A DNA stretch of 64,000 nucleotides from Vombatus ursinus. Taxonomy: Eukaryota > Chordata > Mammalia > Diprotodontia > Vombatidae. The DNA is taken from assembly GCF_900497805.2 (NCBI RefSeq), contig NW_020954548.1, positions 4,332,224 through 4,396,223 on the forward strand, given 5' to 3'. Position 1 is the stretch's first letter. Every line of letters begins with the position of its first letter. The position numbers and the translations under genes were made by a program. A model generated the notes under the pieces. It had not been told where the DNA came from. It saw nothing but the letters and a program-made list of their open reading frames with translations, and did not search any database. This document shows, piece after piece, positions 24,615 to 36,045 of this stretch.

Positions 24615-24720
24615 AAATAAATAGTATCATCTTATTTAGAATTGGAAGGAACCTTAGAAAACATTTGTTCCAACTTTCTCATTTTACAAAAAAAGAAAAC
24701 TGAGGTCCTGACAATTTAGA
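24615..24720 (+). repeat. MIR-type remnant
   Basis: 'attggaaggaaccttagaaa', 'caactttctcattttacaa' and 'gaaaactgaggtcctgac' match the MIR-related block often seen as 'ggaagggaccttagaggtca'. Confidence 0.65.
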
Positions 24721-24929
24721 CAGATAAAGAAAAGATTACTATTTAAACATTTATTTTCTGACCCTGAACCTATCAATATTTTCACTACACTAAACTATGT
24801 ATTTCTAGATTTTGGAGGGTGAGCCTCTCTTAGATAAACAAGTCATCACATTATGGAACTTATTCCTTTCTAGATCAAAGACTGTTGTTTATAGGATCAT
24901 GTATCTAGTGACATAAGGTACTTCAGAAG

Positions 24930-25090
24930 CAATATTTTATAGCCCCTTCATTTTTACAGATGATTAAACTTATGCCAAGGGAGGTTAAGTAAGTTATCCA
25001 ATGTTCCATAGGGAGTAAACATCAGAAGTAAGATTTTAAATCAGGTACTTTGACTCCAGAGACTCTGCCTCATCCAACTGTATTAAATGA
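24930..25090 (+). repeat. MIR remnant
   Basis: 'cagatgattaaacttatgcc', 'aagggaggttaagtaagtta' and 'tgactccagagactctgcct' are in MIR order. Confidence 0.7.
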
Positions 25091-25930
25091 TTTCCTGCCA
25101 AAGCTTGCACTCTACTGGCATATCCTTTTTGAATCCAGGCATCTCCCCATCACAATAGTACATTAGAACAGGACTTTGTTGGAGTAAGAATATAACTTGA
25201 TTATAAATTCCAACAGCATCAACAGGAATATATTTTAATCTATACAGGAAAGAAGAAAATAAACATTGATTTCTACAAAATTATATCTTTATTTCTGAGT
25301 TTTCTTTAGAATTGTGATAGTAAACATATATGGAAATTTTATTTTAAAATATTAACTGAGATGCTGACAAGCGTAACACTTCTTAACAAACTAACATTTG
25401 ATCCAGGTTTTCCACAAACTCAAATCCCTTTAGAGACAAATAACATATATTTTTTCCCTCCTCAGATCCAGTAATAGAGATTTATGGTGATTAGGGAGTA
25501 GGAGACAACTTAGGATAATGTTTGGATAATGAAAATAACAATCTTTTGCCACCTACCCTATGATTCCCTTTGAAGACTATATATCCACAAAATGATCTCT
25601 AATCATACAGGTAAAGAATGACTCTGGCAATGCTTAGATCCAGAGTTTAACATTTTCCTGGGGATCAAAGAATAACTGAGTTTAAATTTGTGTAAGTTGA
25701 AACATTGAAAGTGGTCTAAAATAAATGAACCAGTAATGTACTTTGTTCTTAGATATCCTGTTTTAAGTAGTAAGGAGCAAGCAGTTAAAGGGTAGAAATC
25801 TGTTAATTAGGATAGAAGAATATCCATATTCTTACAATTTCCGCCAAGGGAAAACAATAAGTGTGGTCTTTGACTAGAAAGATGGATTTACCAAATCAGT
25901 ACCAGTATAGTAAAGGAACCTACTACCTCA
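25091..25930. other. Unique sequence
   Basis: No gene or repeat recognised. Confidence 0.5.
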
Positions 25931-25934
25931 TTTT

Positions 25935-26075
25935 ATGTATGTATACACACATATGCATATATACATACACACACACACACATATATAATATACATTATAT
26001 ATGTATGTGTATATACAGTTTCATAGATCACATATATGTTTATGTGTGCATACATACATACACACACATATAGAA
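25935..26075. repeat. (CA)n/(TA)n mixed microsatellite
   Basis: Alternating purine-pyrimidine tracts of ATGTAT, ATACAC and TATATA type. Confidence 0.9.
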
Positions 26076-26084
26076 CACACAGAA

Positions 26085-26165
26085 TTTCATAGATCATAGG
26101 CCTGTAAGAAGTCTTAGAAAACAGGTAATGCAAACCCTGATTTTACAGATGAGAAAAACAAGGAC
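26085..26165 (+). repeat. MIR scrap
   Basis: 'aagaagtcttagaaaacagg' and 'ttttacagatgagaaaaaca' resemble the MIR-related 'ttttacagatgaggaaactg' block. Confidence 0.5.
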
Positions 26166-26261
26166 CAGAAATGTGAATTGATTTAGAGTGCAATTTTATG
26201 TAACTTGGATTAAGGATGGTGTCTGTGACCACAGATTAGTTTTAAGATAAAATCTAATAGA

Positions 26262-26263
<2 letters not shown>

Positions 26264-26300
<37 letters not shown>

Positions 26301-26335
26301 AGCATGTGTTTGTGTGTGTGCGTGTGTGAGTGAAA
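26264..26335. repeat. (TG)n microsatellite
   Basis: Near-pure GT run. Confidence 0.95.
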
Positions 26336-26539
26336 TGGGCCTTTTAGTAGTCTGGTGAAGCTTAATTTCATTGTGGTTTGTTGTCTACATAAGTGAAGGA
26401 AATATTGAATTATATCTAGATATTTGTGAAAATGAAGTTTCTTTTTTTTTCACATCCCAGAAAATTGAAACTCTGAAATTTATCCAAGTACCATGCTTTA
26501 AGAATCCATGTAATGGCAGAAATGTTCATGTAGAGTTCT

Positions 26540-26791
26540 GTTGTTCAGTCATTCAGTTGGTTCTAAATCTTTGTGACCCCATGGACCTCAGCATGCCAAA
26601 ACTGTCCATAGGGTTTTGTTGGCAAAACTACTGGAATAGTTTGTCATTTTTTTCTCCAGTAGATGAAGGAAAATATAGGTTAAGTGACTTGCCAATGGTC
26701 AAACAGATAGTAAGTGTTTGAAGCCAGATTTGAACTGATTTCTTCCTGACTCCAGACCCAGTGCTCTATCTACTGACCCATCTAGCTGCCT
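26540..26791 (-). mobile_element. MAR1-type CORE-SINE
   Basis: On plus it runs from 'ttgttcagtcattcagttgg' (3' end of the element) to 'gacccatctagctgcc' (complement of the SINE head). The phrase 'ggttttgttggcaaaactac' is diagnostic. A second minus-strand copy is at 61667-61910. Confidence 0.8.
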
Positions 26792-26815
26792 CAATATAAA
26801 GTCCTACTTGCATTG

Positions 26816-26826
26816 AAAGAGAGAGA

Positions 26827-26873
<47 letters not shown>
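26816..26873. repeat. (GA)n microsatellite
   Basis: GAGA run, one GGGA interruption. Confidence 0.95.
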
Positions 26874-26875
<2 letters not shown>

Positions 26876-27344
26876 AAAGAAAGAAAGGGTTGGGACAAAG
26901 CTGAATGAACTGAAGATGTTTAGCCTGATGGAGAAAAAATTAAGGTGAGGTGAGTGTAGGGGGGGGGTAGTGCATGATGACGGAATATTATTTGAACTAC
27001 TTTCATGTAAATAAGGAAATAGACTTAATTAATTTGGTCTAGGAGGTAGAGGTAGGAGATATAGACCAAGTTGCAAAGAGGGAAATTTCAGGCCAACATA
27101 AAGATAAGTTTTCAAACTAGATTCTTCAAAAGTGGATTTGCTGTCTCAAGTAGGTGGACAAACAATGGGGATGTTGTAGTGTGAGTAAGGAATACCTGTG
27201 CTTGGGGACTGGTTGGACCTTATAATGTCTGAAATTCCTTCAAATTGTGAGACTGGATCATTCCATAACATATATATTGTGTTTATAAACATAAACTTCA
27301 TGTTGTAAAATAATTTTCTTTGCAACAATCCTTTCATTTAGTTA
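26874..27344. other. Unique sequence
   Basis: Short stretches such as 'gaactgaagatgtttagcct' and 'tttgaactactttcatgtaa' look like old repeat text but I cannot assign them. Confidence 0.4.
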
Positions 27345-27500
27345 AATCAAATGTTCTTATCCTCCTTTTTTGGAAGAGAAACTGAGATTCAGAGACATAA
27401 CATGACTTATTCAAAGTCATCTAGAAAATAAGTGTTAGGCATAGGAGTCAATCTCTTTAAGTTCCAAATTCATGTTTCTTTCATTGATAATGTACCATCT
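27345..27500 (+). repeat. MIR remnant
   Basis: 'gaagagaaactgagattcag' and 'gacttattcaaagtcatcta' match the MIR CORE order. Confidence 0.6.
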
Positions 27501-27594
27501 TTCATGCCTCCTGGAGGCTAGGAATTCCATATTAGGGTATTAAACATTCTTAATTGCTTCTAGTTTGGTTGACATGTTTATAGCCTAAATTAAA

Positions 27595-27945
27595 ATATGT
27601 GGATTTGTGCAGTAGTATAGTGACTAGAGACCTGTTCTTATGCAGGAAAGATCTGGGTTCAAGTTCTCTTACACACATAGGCCTTGTGACTTTGGGGGAA
27701 GTCACTTATCTTATCAGCGCCCTAGATAATTCTCTAAGACTATATATTGCAGAAAACATGTTGACCTACATTGGTAGAGGAACTTTCCTTACCTAAGAGT
27801 TAACTATATTAATCCAATCCCTATCCTTATCCCTATCTCTATCCTTATTCCTATTTACAGTACTTATCACAGTACCTGGGAAATACTAAGCACTTAATAA
27901 ATGTTTATTCACTCAGTGACTATCCCTATCCCTATCCTGTATATA
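27595..27945 (+). mobile_element. CORE-SINE with CCCTAT tail, interrupted by an L2 end
   Basis: SINE head and body ('gatctgggttcaagttctct', 'gtgactttgggggaagtcac'), then the marsupial 3' segment 'ctctaagactatatattgca' and 'gacctacattggtagagg', then a (CCCTAT/CCTTAT) tail at about 27808-27858. An L2-like end 'aagcacttaataaatg' (about 27859-27918) interrupts the tail, which resumes as 'atccctatccctatcc'. An inverted piece of the same SINE 3' segment is at 46060-46160. Confidence 0.65.
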
Positions 27946-28640
27946 TCCAGCATCTACTTTTGAAGCACATACCTTGGAGTTAATTTTCCTTTAGTAGTGA
28001 TGGAATTGATACCAGAAATTCTACTTTTTCTCAGAGTTTGTGACCACAGAATCAATATAAAATACAATCCAATATGGCTGGGATTCTTAACCTGGATTCC
28101 AACAAGACCAGTGTCTTGTCATTTACAACACAGTTGACTAGGATTAGATGTAAACAACTGTCCATTACCCTGAATCTGCCACCATAGTTTTGCACTACCC
28201 CTTCAACTAATTTTGCAATTCCCCCAGTGTTTTCTCCCCTATCTGACATTACATCTAGGAGATCTAGGTTTCGATACCACCCTTTTCTTCTTGTTCTTCC
28301 TTCCTGCCACTTACCCTTGAGGCAGGGGACTAGCTCCCTTTCAACTTCCACCATCTTTTTAAAAGTATTTATCTCCAACAGTTAAGCATGTGGCCTGGAA
28401 TATAGTAAGTGCTTGATAGTTTTTTTTTTTCTCTTTCATCACTCAAGTTCAGGAAGTCAGGAAGTTTCCAGCTAATTTGATCAAAGAAACACCTTAGCAG
28501 GAAGGATAAAGGAGCATTTTAAATATAATAAGATTTTCTTCAATAGAGAAAGGTGTACTTGCCTTTAAAAGTCAAATACACAAACATAGACTGAGGAAAG
28601 TAGAAATAAACAACAGTTCATACAAAAAAGAGAACTATTT
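27946..28640. other. Unique sequence
   Basis: The 108-codon minus frame at 28052-28378 shows no motif I recognise and no flanking support. Confidence 0.5.
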
Positions 28641-29210
28641 GGTGAAGAACAAGTTCAACATGCATTAGTAGTAGGGTATGGTAGAGAAAAGTTAATAAAA
28701 ATGACAGATGTGATAGTAGTAGGATTTCCAGGAAATAGATAAAGAGGCATAATATTTCAGTCAACAGAACATCCTATACAAAGATATGAAGGAACAAAGT
28801 AGAACTTTTTTGCAAAACAAAACCTAATGTAGCTATTTTGGCTGACATGTTGAGTGCCTAAGAAGTAACATGTAATCAGCCTAAAAAGAGAGGCTACAGA
28901 CAGATTGTGGACAGGTTTGGAAGCTACAAAGAGGAGTTTGTATTTTATCTAAAGGCAATGAGAGGCCCACTGAAGCTTTTTGAATGCAGGAGTGACAAGG
29001 TCAAACCTGTGTTTTAAGATTAATTTAGCAACTGAGTGGATAATGGTTTGAAGAGAGATGGGATGGATGCAGGGAGGTCAATTAGGATGCTATTACAATC
29101 ATACAGACAAGAGGTGATGTCAACCTTGACTATTGTGACTGTGCTATGAGTGGAAAGGAAGGGATCAATATGTGATGTGTACAGGTGGGATGTTGGAGAT
29201 AGTTGCTATG
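28641..29210 (+). repeat. Old long interspersed repeat (unnamed)
   Basis: 'ggaggtcaattaggatgcta', 'ggagtgacaaggtcaaacct' and 'tttatctaaaggcaatgaga' match a long non-coding repeat common in mammalian DNA. The same family is at 33435-34330, 42600-44725 and 59990-60490 in this window. Family not named here. Confidence 0.6.
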
Positions 29211-29739
29211 TGACTTCATGTAGAATTGTTATTCTAGGAAATCTATCTTATTAACATAAAAAAAGAAATTATAAGGAATTCAACAAAATTCTGAAATCTT
29301 TGGAACATTATACATTTAATTAAACCAAAGTAAGGACATTTGCACCTGGATTTCAAAGCCAGCCATAGAGGAATGGTCTACCTCTGGATTTAAGGAGTTC
29401 CCAATCACTAAATATCTCCCTTTTCAGGAGGCATAACCATTTGTGGGCAGGGAGTGTCATCCTTCAGAATGAATTCTTGCTCATATACTGTTTGAATCAG
29501 GACATTTTAAAAATGATTTTACTAACAACATTTGTTTTTACATCAACTAAATTTCTCCCCACATCTCTCCCCCTCTCCCATTACAGAGAGCCATTCCATA
29601 TAATAAAGAACTTTAAAGAAAAAGCAAAGCAGGAAGAAGAAATATCATCATAACTGCTCGATACATTGAAAAAGTCTTAAAAAATGAGAGGTCTTAAATA
29701 TATACTTCACACCCAAGGATCTCCTACCTCTGAAAAAGG
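29211..29739. other. Unique sequence with a possible retroposon junction
   Basis: No gene. About 29500-29590 (acatcaactaaatttctccc) resembles an old L1 3' UTR on minus. Confidence 0.4.
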
Positions 29740-30718
29740 TAGGTGACAGGTGTTTTTTTTTTTTTTCAACTTTTCTTTGAATGCTTGTTCTTTGTAAATT
29801 CACAACATTGTGAATGCTTGATTACTTTGCAGCTGTTCTTTCCATTTACATTGTTGTAGTCATTGCATATATTGTCTTCTTAGCTTTGCTTAGTTAACTA
29901 TGCATAAGTTCAAGTAGATATTTCCATTATTTTTGTATTCATCATATAATATAATATTCAATAATATTCCATTACATTTATTTACCAAATTTGCTTATTC
30001 ACTCCAATCAATGAGTTTTTTGCTTCCAGTTCTTTACTACCATAAAAAAGCACTGCTATAAATGTTGTGATGTTTATAGGGACATTCTACTTATCAATAA
30101 CACCTGAGGGATACATGCTGAATAGTGAAATCTCTGGGTCAAAAGATATATATATTTCAGTCATTTTATTTGCATAAATCCAATTTGCTTTCTAAAAGTG
30201 TTGTACTGATTCACAGCTCCCTCAATAATGTACTAATGTTCCTATCTACCTGCAACCTTTTCAATATTGACCATTCCTATCTTTTGTAATATTACTAATT
30301 TTCTAAGTGTGAGATGAATTATCAGGGTTTTTATTAGTATTTCTCTTATTATTGGTTAATTAGATCATTATTTCATAAGGATATTAATAGTTCGAAATCC
30401 CTTTTTTTTGAGAACTGTTTGTCCATCACCTCTGACCTCTTATCTATTGGAAGAAAGGTTTTGGAAAGAAAGAGAGAGAGAGAGATAGAGATAATGAGAG
30501 AGAGAGAGAAATAGAGAGAGAGAGAGAGAGAGAATGGGAGAGGCAGAGGCAAACAGAGATAGAGAGACAGAGAGACAGTGTATATGTGTAAACAGAAATT
30601 ATATATATACACACATATACATATACATATTTGCATAACAAATTATGTGTATATACATAGTGTTATGATGCATTATATTACACACTCTATAGTATGCACA
30701 CACACAAATGTGTATATA

Positions 30719-30762
<44 letters not shown>

Positions 30763-31285
30763 AGATATATGTTAGCTTCCTATATATTTTGGATACCAAA
30801 CCCTCATCTAAGAAATTTGATACAGATTCCCATTCCCAACCCCATTTGACTACTTCTTTTCTTACTATAAGTACATTAATTTTTCATGGACAGAAGCTTT
30901 TCAATTTTATTTAATCAAAATTATTCATTTTATCTCCTGTAGTTGCCTCTATTTCTTCTTTAGTTAAATGCTATGGGAGGTATAAGATTTGCTTCTCTTC
31001 TATTTTTTGATAATATGATTTTAATATTAAAATATTCATTTAGATTTCAAAGTAGAACATGATGTAAGATGTTGGTTTAAACCTACATTCTGATAGACTA
31101 CTTTTTCAGTTTTCCCAGCATTTACTTTTTAAACATATAGGGAGTTGTTTCCGTAGGTAATTAATGTCTTTGGACTAATGGAATGCCATTTCACTGAGTT
31201 CCATTTTTTTATTCTCTTTTCTCTGAACTAGATGATTTCTTTAGTGTATTCTAATCATTTCTGAGACTCAGCAATTCTTCTATGC
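29740..31285 (-). mobile_element. Old L1 ORF2 3' portion
   Basis: Minus-strand L1 of an older type than those at 5' of the window. Landmarks on plus are the poly(T) at about 29753-29766, 'ccagttctttactaccataa', 'cacctgagggatacatgctg', 'gaactgtttgtccatcacct', and after the microsatellite 'ggataccaaaccctcatcta' and 'gatgttggtttaaacctac'. These follow ORF2 backwards from C terminus. No open frame survives. Confidence 0.7.
30465..30765. repeat. (GA)n then (TA)n/(TG)n microsatellite inside L1
   Basis: GA-rich array at about 30465-30575, then TATACACA-type and TATATA tracts to about 30760. It splits the old L1 and gives spurious LSLSLS frames. Confidence 0.9.
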
Positions 31286-31949
31286 TATTGTAACCACTAA
31301 ACACCATATAACTAGCCATCTATTTTACCTACCTGAAAAGATACCTGATGTTAGATACCATTACCAAAGAAAGATTTGTGTGTTTCTGAACAACAAAGTA
31401 GTTGGATTTCATGGAGAACAAACTTAAAATTCTTATAGCCTTAGAATACTTTTTGCTTTCTTTCCAAAAAAGAGGTAGTGGAAGTGTGTGGTCAGTGTAT
31501 GTGGGCGTCTTTGGGGTATGAGTTTGTTCTCTATAGCCTGAGATCCTTCTCATCTCAGACAATGTAGTGGAGAAAATGTCACAATGATTTTTTTAGGTGG
31601 TAGTGTAGGCAAATAGAGTATGGCAATTTTTAATGATATAAATGAGAGACTTACTCTATTTAGTACTGACACTTTTTTGGTGCAGTAGTTTGCTATTTTC
31701 AGTCTATATAGCAACTTATAAAGGTACAATAATAAATTTCTCCAAAGTGCATTAAATCCAGAAATATGATTAACTTTTAAAAAGTTTTCTTTTCCTATAA
31801 GACTAGCTTGTCTAAAGGAAATATTTCTAAAAGATTCTACTCTCCATATTTATTTATAAATATTTTCTTTCTTCCTTACAAGTATACTGTAAATGTATAG
31901 AGCAAATGTACTAGTCAATTTTTAATCTGTTGCCTCTAAGTTTATAGAA
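31286..31949. other. Unique sequence
   Basis: No feature recognised. Confidence 0.45.
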
Positions 31950-32050
31950 ACTTAGACACATAGAACTTTAAAGATAGAGTGGACTTTGGGTATAATATAG
32001 GCCAATCCCTTGATTTTAAAGAGGAGGCAACTGATAAAGTTTGATTATGA
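31950..32050 (+). repeat. MIR-type remnant
   Basis: 'tagaactttaaagatagagt' and 'ttgattttaaagaggaggca' resemble the MIR-related block. Confidence 0.5.
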
Positions 32051-32757
32051 GAGCTGGGATAAAATGATAACATTTTGTTTACCTGGATGGTTTAAATTGA
32101 ATTCATATAAAATTTAATTAAAACTCACACACATACACAAATAATACACACATATAAATACACATAAATATATCAACTATACATAAAATAGATTACATAT
32201 ATGCTATATTATATAGTATATATAAATGTATAAAGCACATATACATATATACATATATATATATATATGTTTTAACTCAAATAAAAAGTAGTGTTTTCTC
32301 TAACTTATGGCCATTTAAAATAAGCCTTCTAGAAATACCTTAGCATTTTAAAACACCCCTTATTTTGTCTTCCTCATCATTAGCTTTTATATAATTATTC
32401 CTTAAGTGATCTCCTCCAAGTAATTCCATTGGCTTTCTCCTGATTTCAATTAATATATCAGGTTTGTATGTCATATATTTTACATATCTAGACAAATATA
32501 GCAAAACAGTATGGCATAGTTTTGTATGATGATTTTACTACATTTTCAGGAACATTTTGTTTCATTTTTACAGATTCTTTCTCATATGAAACTCCCCATT
32601 GTCCTTCCCAGTGTCAACTTAATTTGAGCAACAGATCATGTAACTTTGTCTAAGTAGCAACAGAAACAGCAAAAGAAATAGCATATGGCTCATGTTCTGC
32701 ATATAGATGTACCTGCAGAGCTCTGTCCAGGACAATCTCCTCTTCACCGTGTACTCT
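32051..32757. other. AT-rich DNA with ACAC/TATA runs
   Basis: Simple-sequence patches at about 32120-32270. No gene recognised in the remainder. Confidence 0.5.
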
Positions 32758-32773
32758 CACTCTCTCTTCTCTT

Positions 32774-32827
<54 letters not shown>
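32758..32827. repeat. (CT)n microsatellite
   Basis: CT run directly joined to the 3' end of a minus-strand WSINE1-type SINE, so it probably grew from the SINE tail. Confidence 0.95.
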
Positions 32828-32829
<2 letters not shown>

Positions 32830-32966
32830 TGGTGAGGCAACTGGGGTTAAGTGACTTGCCCAGAGTCATACAGCTAAAGAGTGTTATGTGTCTGAGGCCA
32901 GAATTGAACTCAGTTTTTCCTGACTCCAGGGCCCATGCTCTATCCACTGTGCCACCTATCTGCCCC
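32828..32966 (-). mobile_element. WSINE1-type SINE
   Basis: Plus strand reads 'aactggggttaagtgacttg' to 'ccactgtgccacctatctgc', the complement of the canonical head. The tail side is the CT microsatellite. Confidence 0.85.
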
Positions 32967-32969
32967 TAT

Positions 32970-33387
32970 ACTACCTCTCTTGATCTCATTAGCTCCTATG
33001 GAAACTGTCATCTCATTTCATAGGTTTTCCAAATCTAAATACCAAATCTTTATTTCTCTCCTTAGTTTATACCACAACTATGCTTGATATTTATACCTAG
33101 GTGCCTTGAATAAATCTTAAAATAAACATGTTGATTCAAGTAGATTTCATTATTTTTCTTCCTAAATCCACTTTTCCTGATATTTCTGTTTCTGTTAAAA
33201 AATAATGCCATTTTAACCTAATTATAATGATCACAACATAAGAGCTATCTTTGATTCTTCACTTTTTTTCAGCTCCCATATCCAGTCAGTTGTAGTCATA
33301 TCCATTCTATCTCTTCAATGTCTCTTGTATCTATATCATCCTCTCTACTCACACAACAACTCTAGTCAAGCCTGAGCTTTAGAAAAA
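32970..33387 (+). mobile_element. L2 reverse-transcriptase-region remnant
   Basis: 'cttgatctcattagctccta' then 'cagctcccatatccagtcag' and 'ctctactcacacaacaactc' follow the L2 ORF2 order (usual forms 'gatctcatcagctcccatgg', 'cccatatccaatctgttgcc'). Broken by many changes. Confidence 0.65.
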
Positions 33388-33426
33388 TTTTTTTTTTTTG
33401 GCAATTGGGGTTAAGTGACATGCCAG
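33388..33426 (-). mobile_element. WSINE1-type SINE 3' fragment
   Basis: A T-run followed by 'ggcaattggggttaagtgac' only; the rest of the SINE is absent, so it is a strongly 5'-truncated insertion. Confidence 0.7.
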
Positions 33427-34330
33427 GGCAGAAAAATCACTTTTGCAGCTATATGTAAGACAGATTAAATTGGGAAGAGAATTGCAACAAGGAGCTCAAT
33501 TAGAAGAGTGTAATGAAAGTTCACATGAGAAGTGATGAAGGCTTGAAGTAGGGAGAAGACACTGTGATGGAGAAGGAGAAGGATGTGAAAATGTTATGGA
33601 AATGGAAATGACAATATTTGATAAATACATATGGAGTATGAAGAAAAGTAAAAAGGTGAGGATAAAGCCAGGATTACAGAACTATAAGAAAAGATAAATG
33701 ATGGAACCCTCAACAGAAATAGGGAGGTTTGGAAGAAAGAGATGTTTGGGGAGAAAGACAATGATTTATTTTTTCAAATGGGACATGCTGAGCTTGAGTT
33801 GTGAATGGGATTTAGAGGTGAAAACATCCAATTAGCCATTGGATATGTGTGACCAGAGCACAGAAGAGAGAAAAGAACTAGATATATAGATCTAAGTTTC
33901 ATTAACATAGGCATAAACTGTGGACTGATGAAATCAAGAAGAGACACAAAATGGAGAGAGTGAAAAGAAGAGAACTTGGGAAAAACAAAACCAAACCTTG
34001 AGTTATAGTCATAGTTAGAGTTTATGATATGAATAATGATCTAGAAAAGTAGCCTAAGAGTGTGATCAAATGAGTAGTAGAAAAAGTAAGACAGAAAGAT
34101 ATCAGAAAAATAAAGAAGAGAATATCCAGGAGGTGAGGGCAGTCAACAGTGAAAAATGTTGAAGAGAAGTGAAGAAGGGTGAATAAATAATGAGATTATG
34201 CAATTAGCAAATCATCAGTAAGTAACTTTAGAAAGAACAATTTAGATGGAGTACAGGGAAGGGATGATGCAAAAGGCTTGATGAGAAAAAGAAAATAACT
34301 TAAATATATTTTTTCAAAGGAAGATAATTA
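33427..34330 (+). repeat. Old long interspersed repeat (unnamed)
   Basis: 'ggaaatggaaatgacaatat', 'gggacatgctgagcttgagt', 'ccaattagccattggatatg' and 'cataggcataaactgtgg' follow in order the family seen at 42600-44725 (compare 'gagtttaagatgcctatggg', 'ggaaatgtccagtaggccat'). No protein coding seen. Confidence 0.6.
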
Positions 34331-34634
34331 TTGAGGAATGAAAAATATCATGTACCATTTGTAGAGACACATGAATTTTTATCATACATTTTTTTCAGGA
34401 AAGGAATGTTAAGATGACAAATTTAGAAACTCACTTCCTAAGAACTTAAGTGAATAGTTAGGAGAGCATAAGATTCTGCCATTGAAAAACTAGGGGAAAT
34501 TTTTGACTTATGATTCTACAAAAATGTTTAATTGTTTATTACTTGTCATTGTCCCTGGAGTGTGTCTTTCTTTTTTTCAGGAAATAACTTCTACTGAATT
34601 TAAGAAAAAGTCAAGAAGAGAAAAAGAGTTTGAC
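34331..34634. other. Unique sequence
   Basis: Nothing recognised. Confidence 0.4.
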
Positions 34635-34795
34635 CAGGGGTGGGAAACCTGCAGCCTAAAGGCCACAGGCCCTTTGACTGAATCCACACTTCACAGAACA
34701 GATCCATTTAATAAAAAGAGTTGTGCCATAAAGTTGGACTCAGTCAAAAGGCTGTACCCAAGGATCTAGAAGGCCACATGTGACTTATATGTTAA
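34635..34795. mobile_element. Palindromic hAT-like MITE, right end lost
   Basis: Starts 'caggggtgggaaacctgc', a terminus I associate with hAT/Charlie-type non-autonomous elements. An inverted repeat is clear: acaggccctttgactgaatc at 34665-34684 pairs with the complement of tggactcagtcaaaaggctg at 34735-34754. The expected right terminus 'cccacccctg' is absent, so the element is truncated or decayed there and no 8-bp duplication can be checked. Confidence 0.65.
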
Positions 34796-35695
34796 GACCT
34801 TTTTATTTCAGAAATATGAACAAAAATGATTCCTGCTTCATGTTGCAGAAGCAATGAGTACTCACTCTCTATCTCAACATAGAAATGAATATATATAGAA
34901 CATTATATATGCTAAGCAGAAAATGTGAACTACAAATAATGAAGAGGAAATTGAATGCCATATAGATTGAGTTGGTTTATATATTACTCATTCCTATAAT
35001 GAGAAATAAAGATAACTTGTTTGAGTTAAAACAAGCCTAGTGCTTTGGTTTGGACTTTCCAAAGCTTAATAGAAATGCAAAAACTTATGATAGGTATAAA
35101 GTTATGCATATTCAAATTCAGGTGTTTTTTTTATGCAGAATAAAGGGTGGCTTTTTATTTAAAATGCCAGGAAATTGATTCATTTTAAATTTTGGAAACC
35201 TAATATATATAGGCACATCTCTATTTTGAGAAATCTTGCTATTCAAGAAACATAGGTTTAGGAATTTTTTACCTAAATAGTGTGAGCTCCCAAATACACC
35301 ACTAGGGTCTTTTAAAATTTTAAATAATTTTAAAAATTAAAAATTAAATATGAGCTTTAAAAATAAATTTTCTGAAATATAGCCTGAGCTACATTTAAAT
35401 GATACACTAGAAAATTTATTTTTGACCTCTAATATTGGCCTTTACTATTCCTGCTCATTAGGTCTAAACCAGGGAGGGATAGAGACTAAATGCTATAACA
35501 GGACACAAGTTACCTGGTAAATGAATCCATCCTGCTATCAGTATCCTCACCCATAGCTAGCTTCATGTTGGTAAGAGCACTGGGAAATAGACAATAGTTT
35601 ATGACAATGGAGGGCAAAGCCAACATATTGAAGTAAAGGCAAATACTCACCTGAACCCTACCAAATCCCTCTCCAAACAACTTTAAAAAAATGCA
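34796..35695. other. Unique AT-rich sequence
   Basis: No gene or clear repeat. Confidence 0.5.
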
Positions 35696-35999
35696 TCAAC
35701 ATGACATCTTGCTGAAAGGTACCATAGACAATGAAGTAGTATCAATACTAAACATATATACACAAAATGGTACAGCATCCAAATTCTTATAGTAAAAGTT
35801 AAACGAGTTACAGAAGGAAAAAAAAACAGTGAAACATACTCCCACTCAATATCATATAAATCTAACCAAACAATAAACAGGAAAAAAAAAGTTGAGGTGG
35901 ATAGAATTTTAGAAAAGTTAGATATGATAGACATCTAGAGAAAACTGAATGGAAATAGAAAGTAATATATCTTTTTCTCAGTGGTACATGACTCCTACA

Positions 36000-36045
<46 letters not shown>

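Noticed and set aside
27808-27945. CCCTAT array as interstitial telomere repeat
   Set aside because: The unit is not TTAGGG/CCCTAA and it sits at the end of a SINE.
28052-28378. 108-codon minus frame in mostly unique DNA
   Set aside because: No recognisable motif, no splice or promoter context; a chance frame is as likely.
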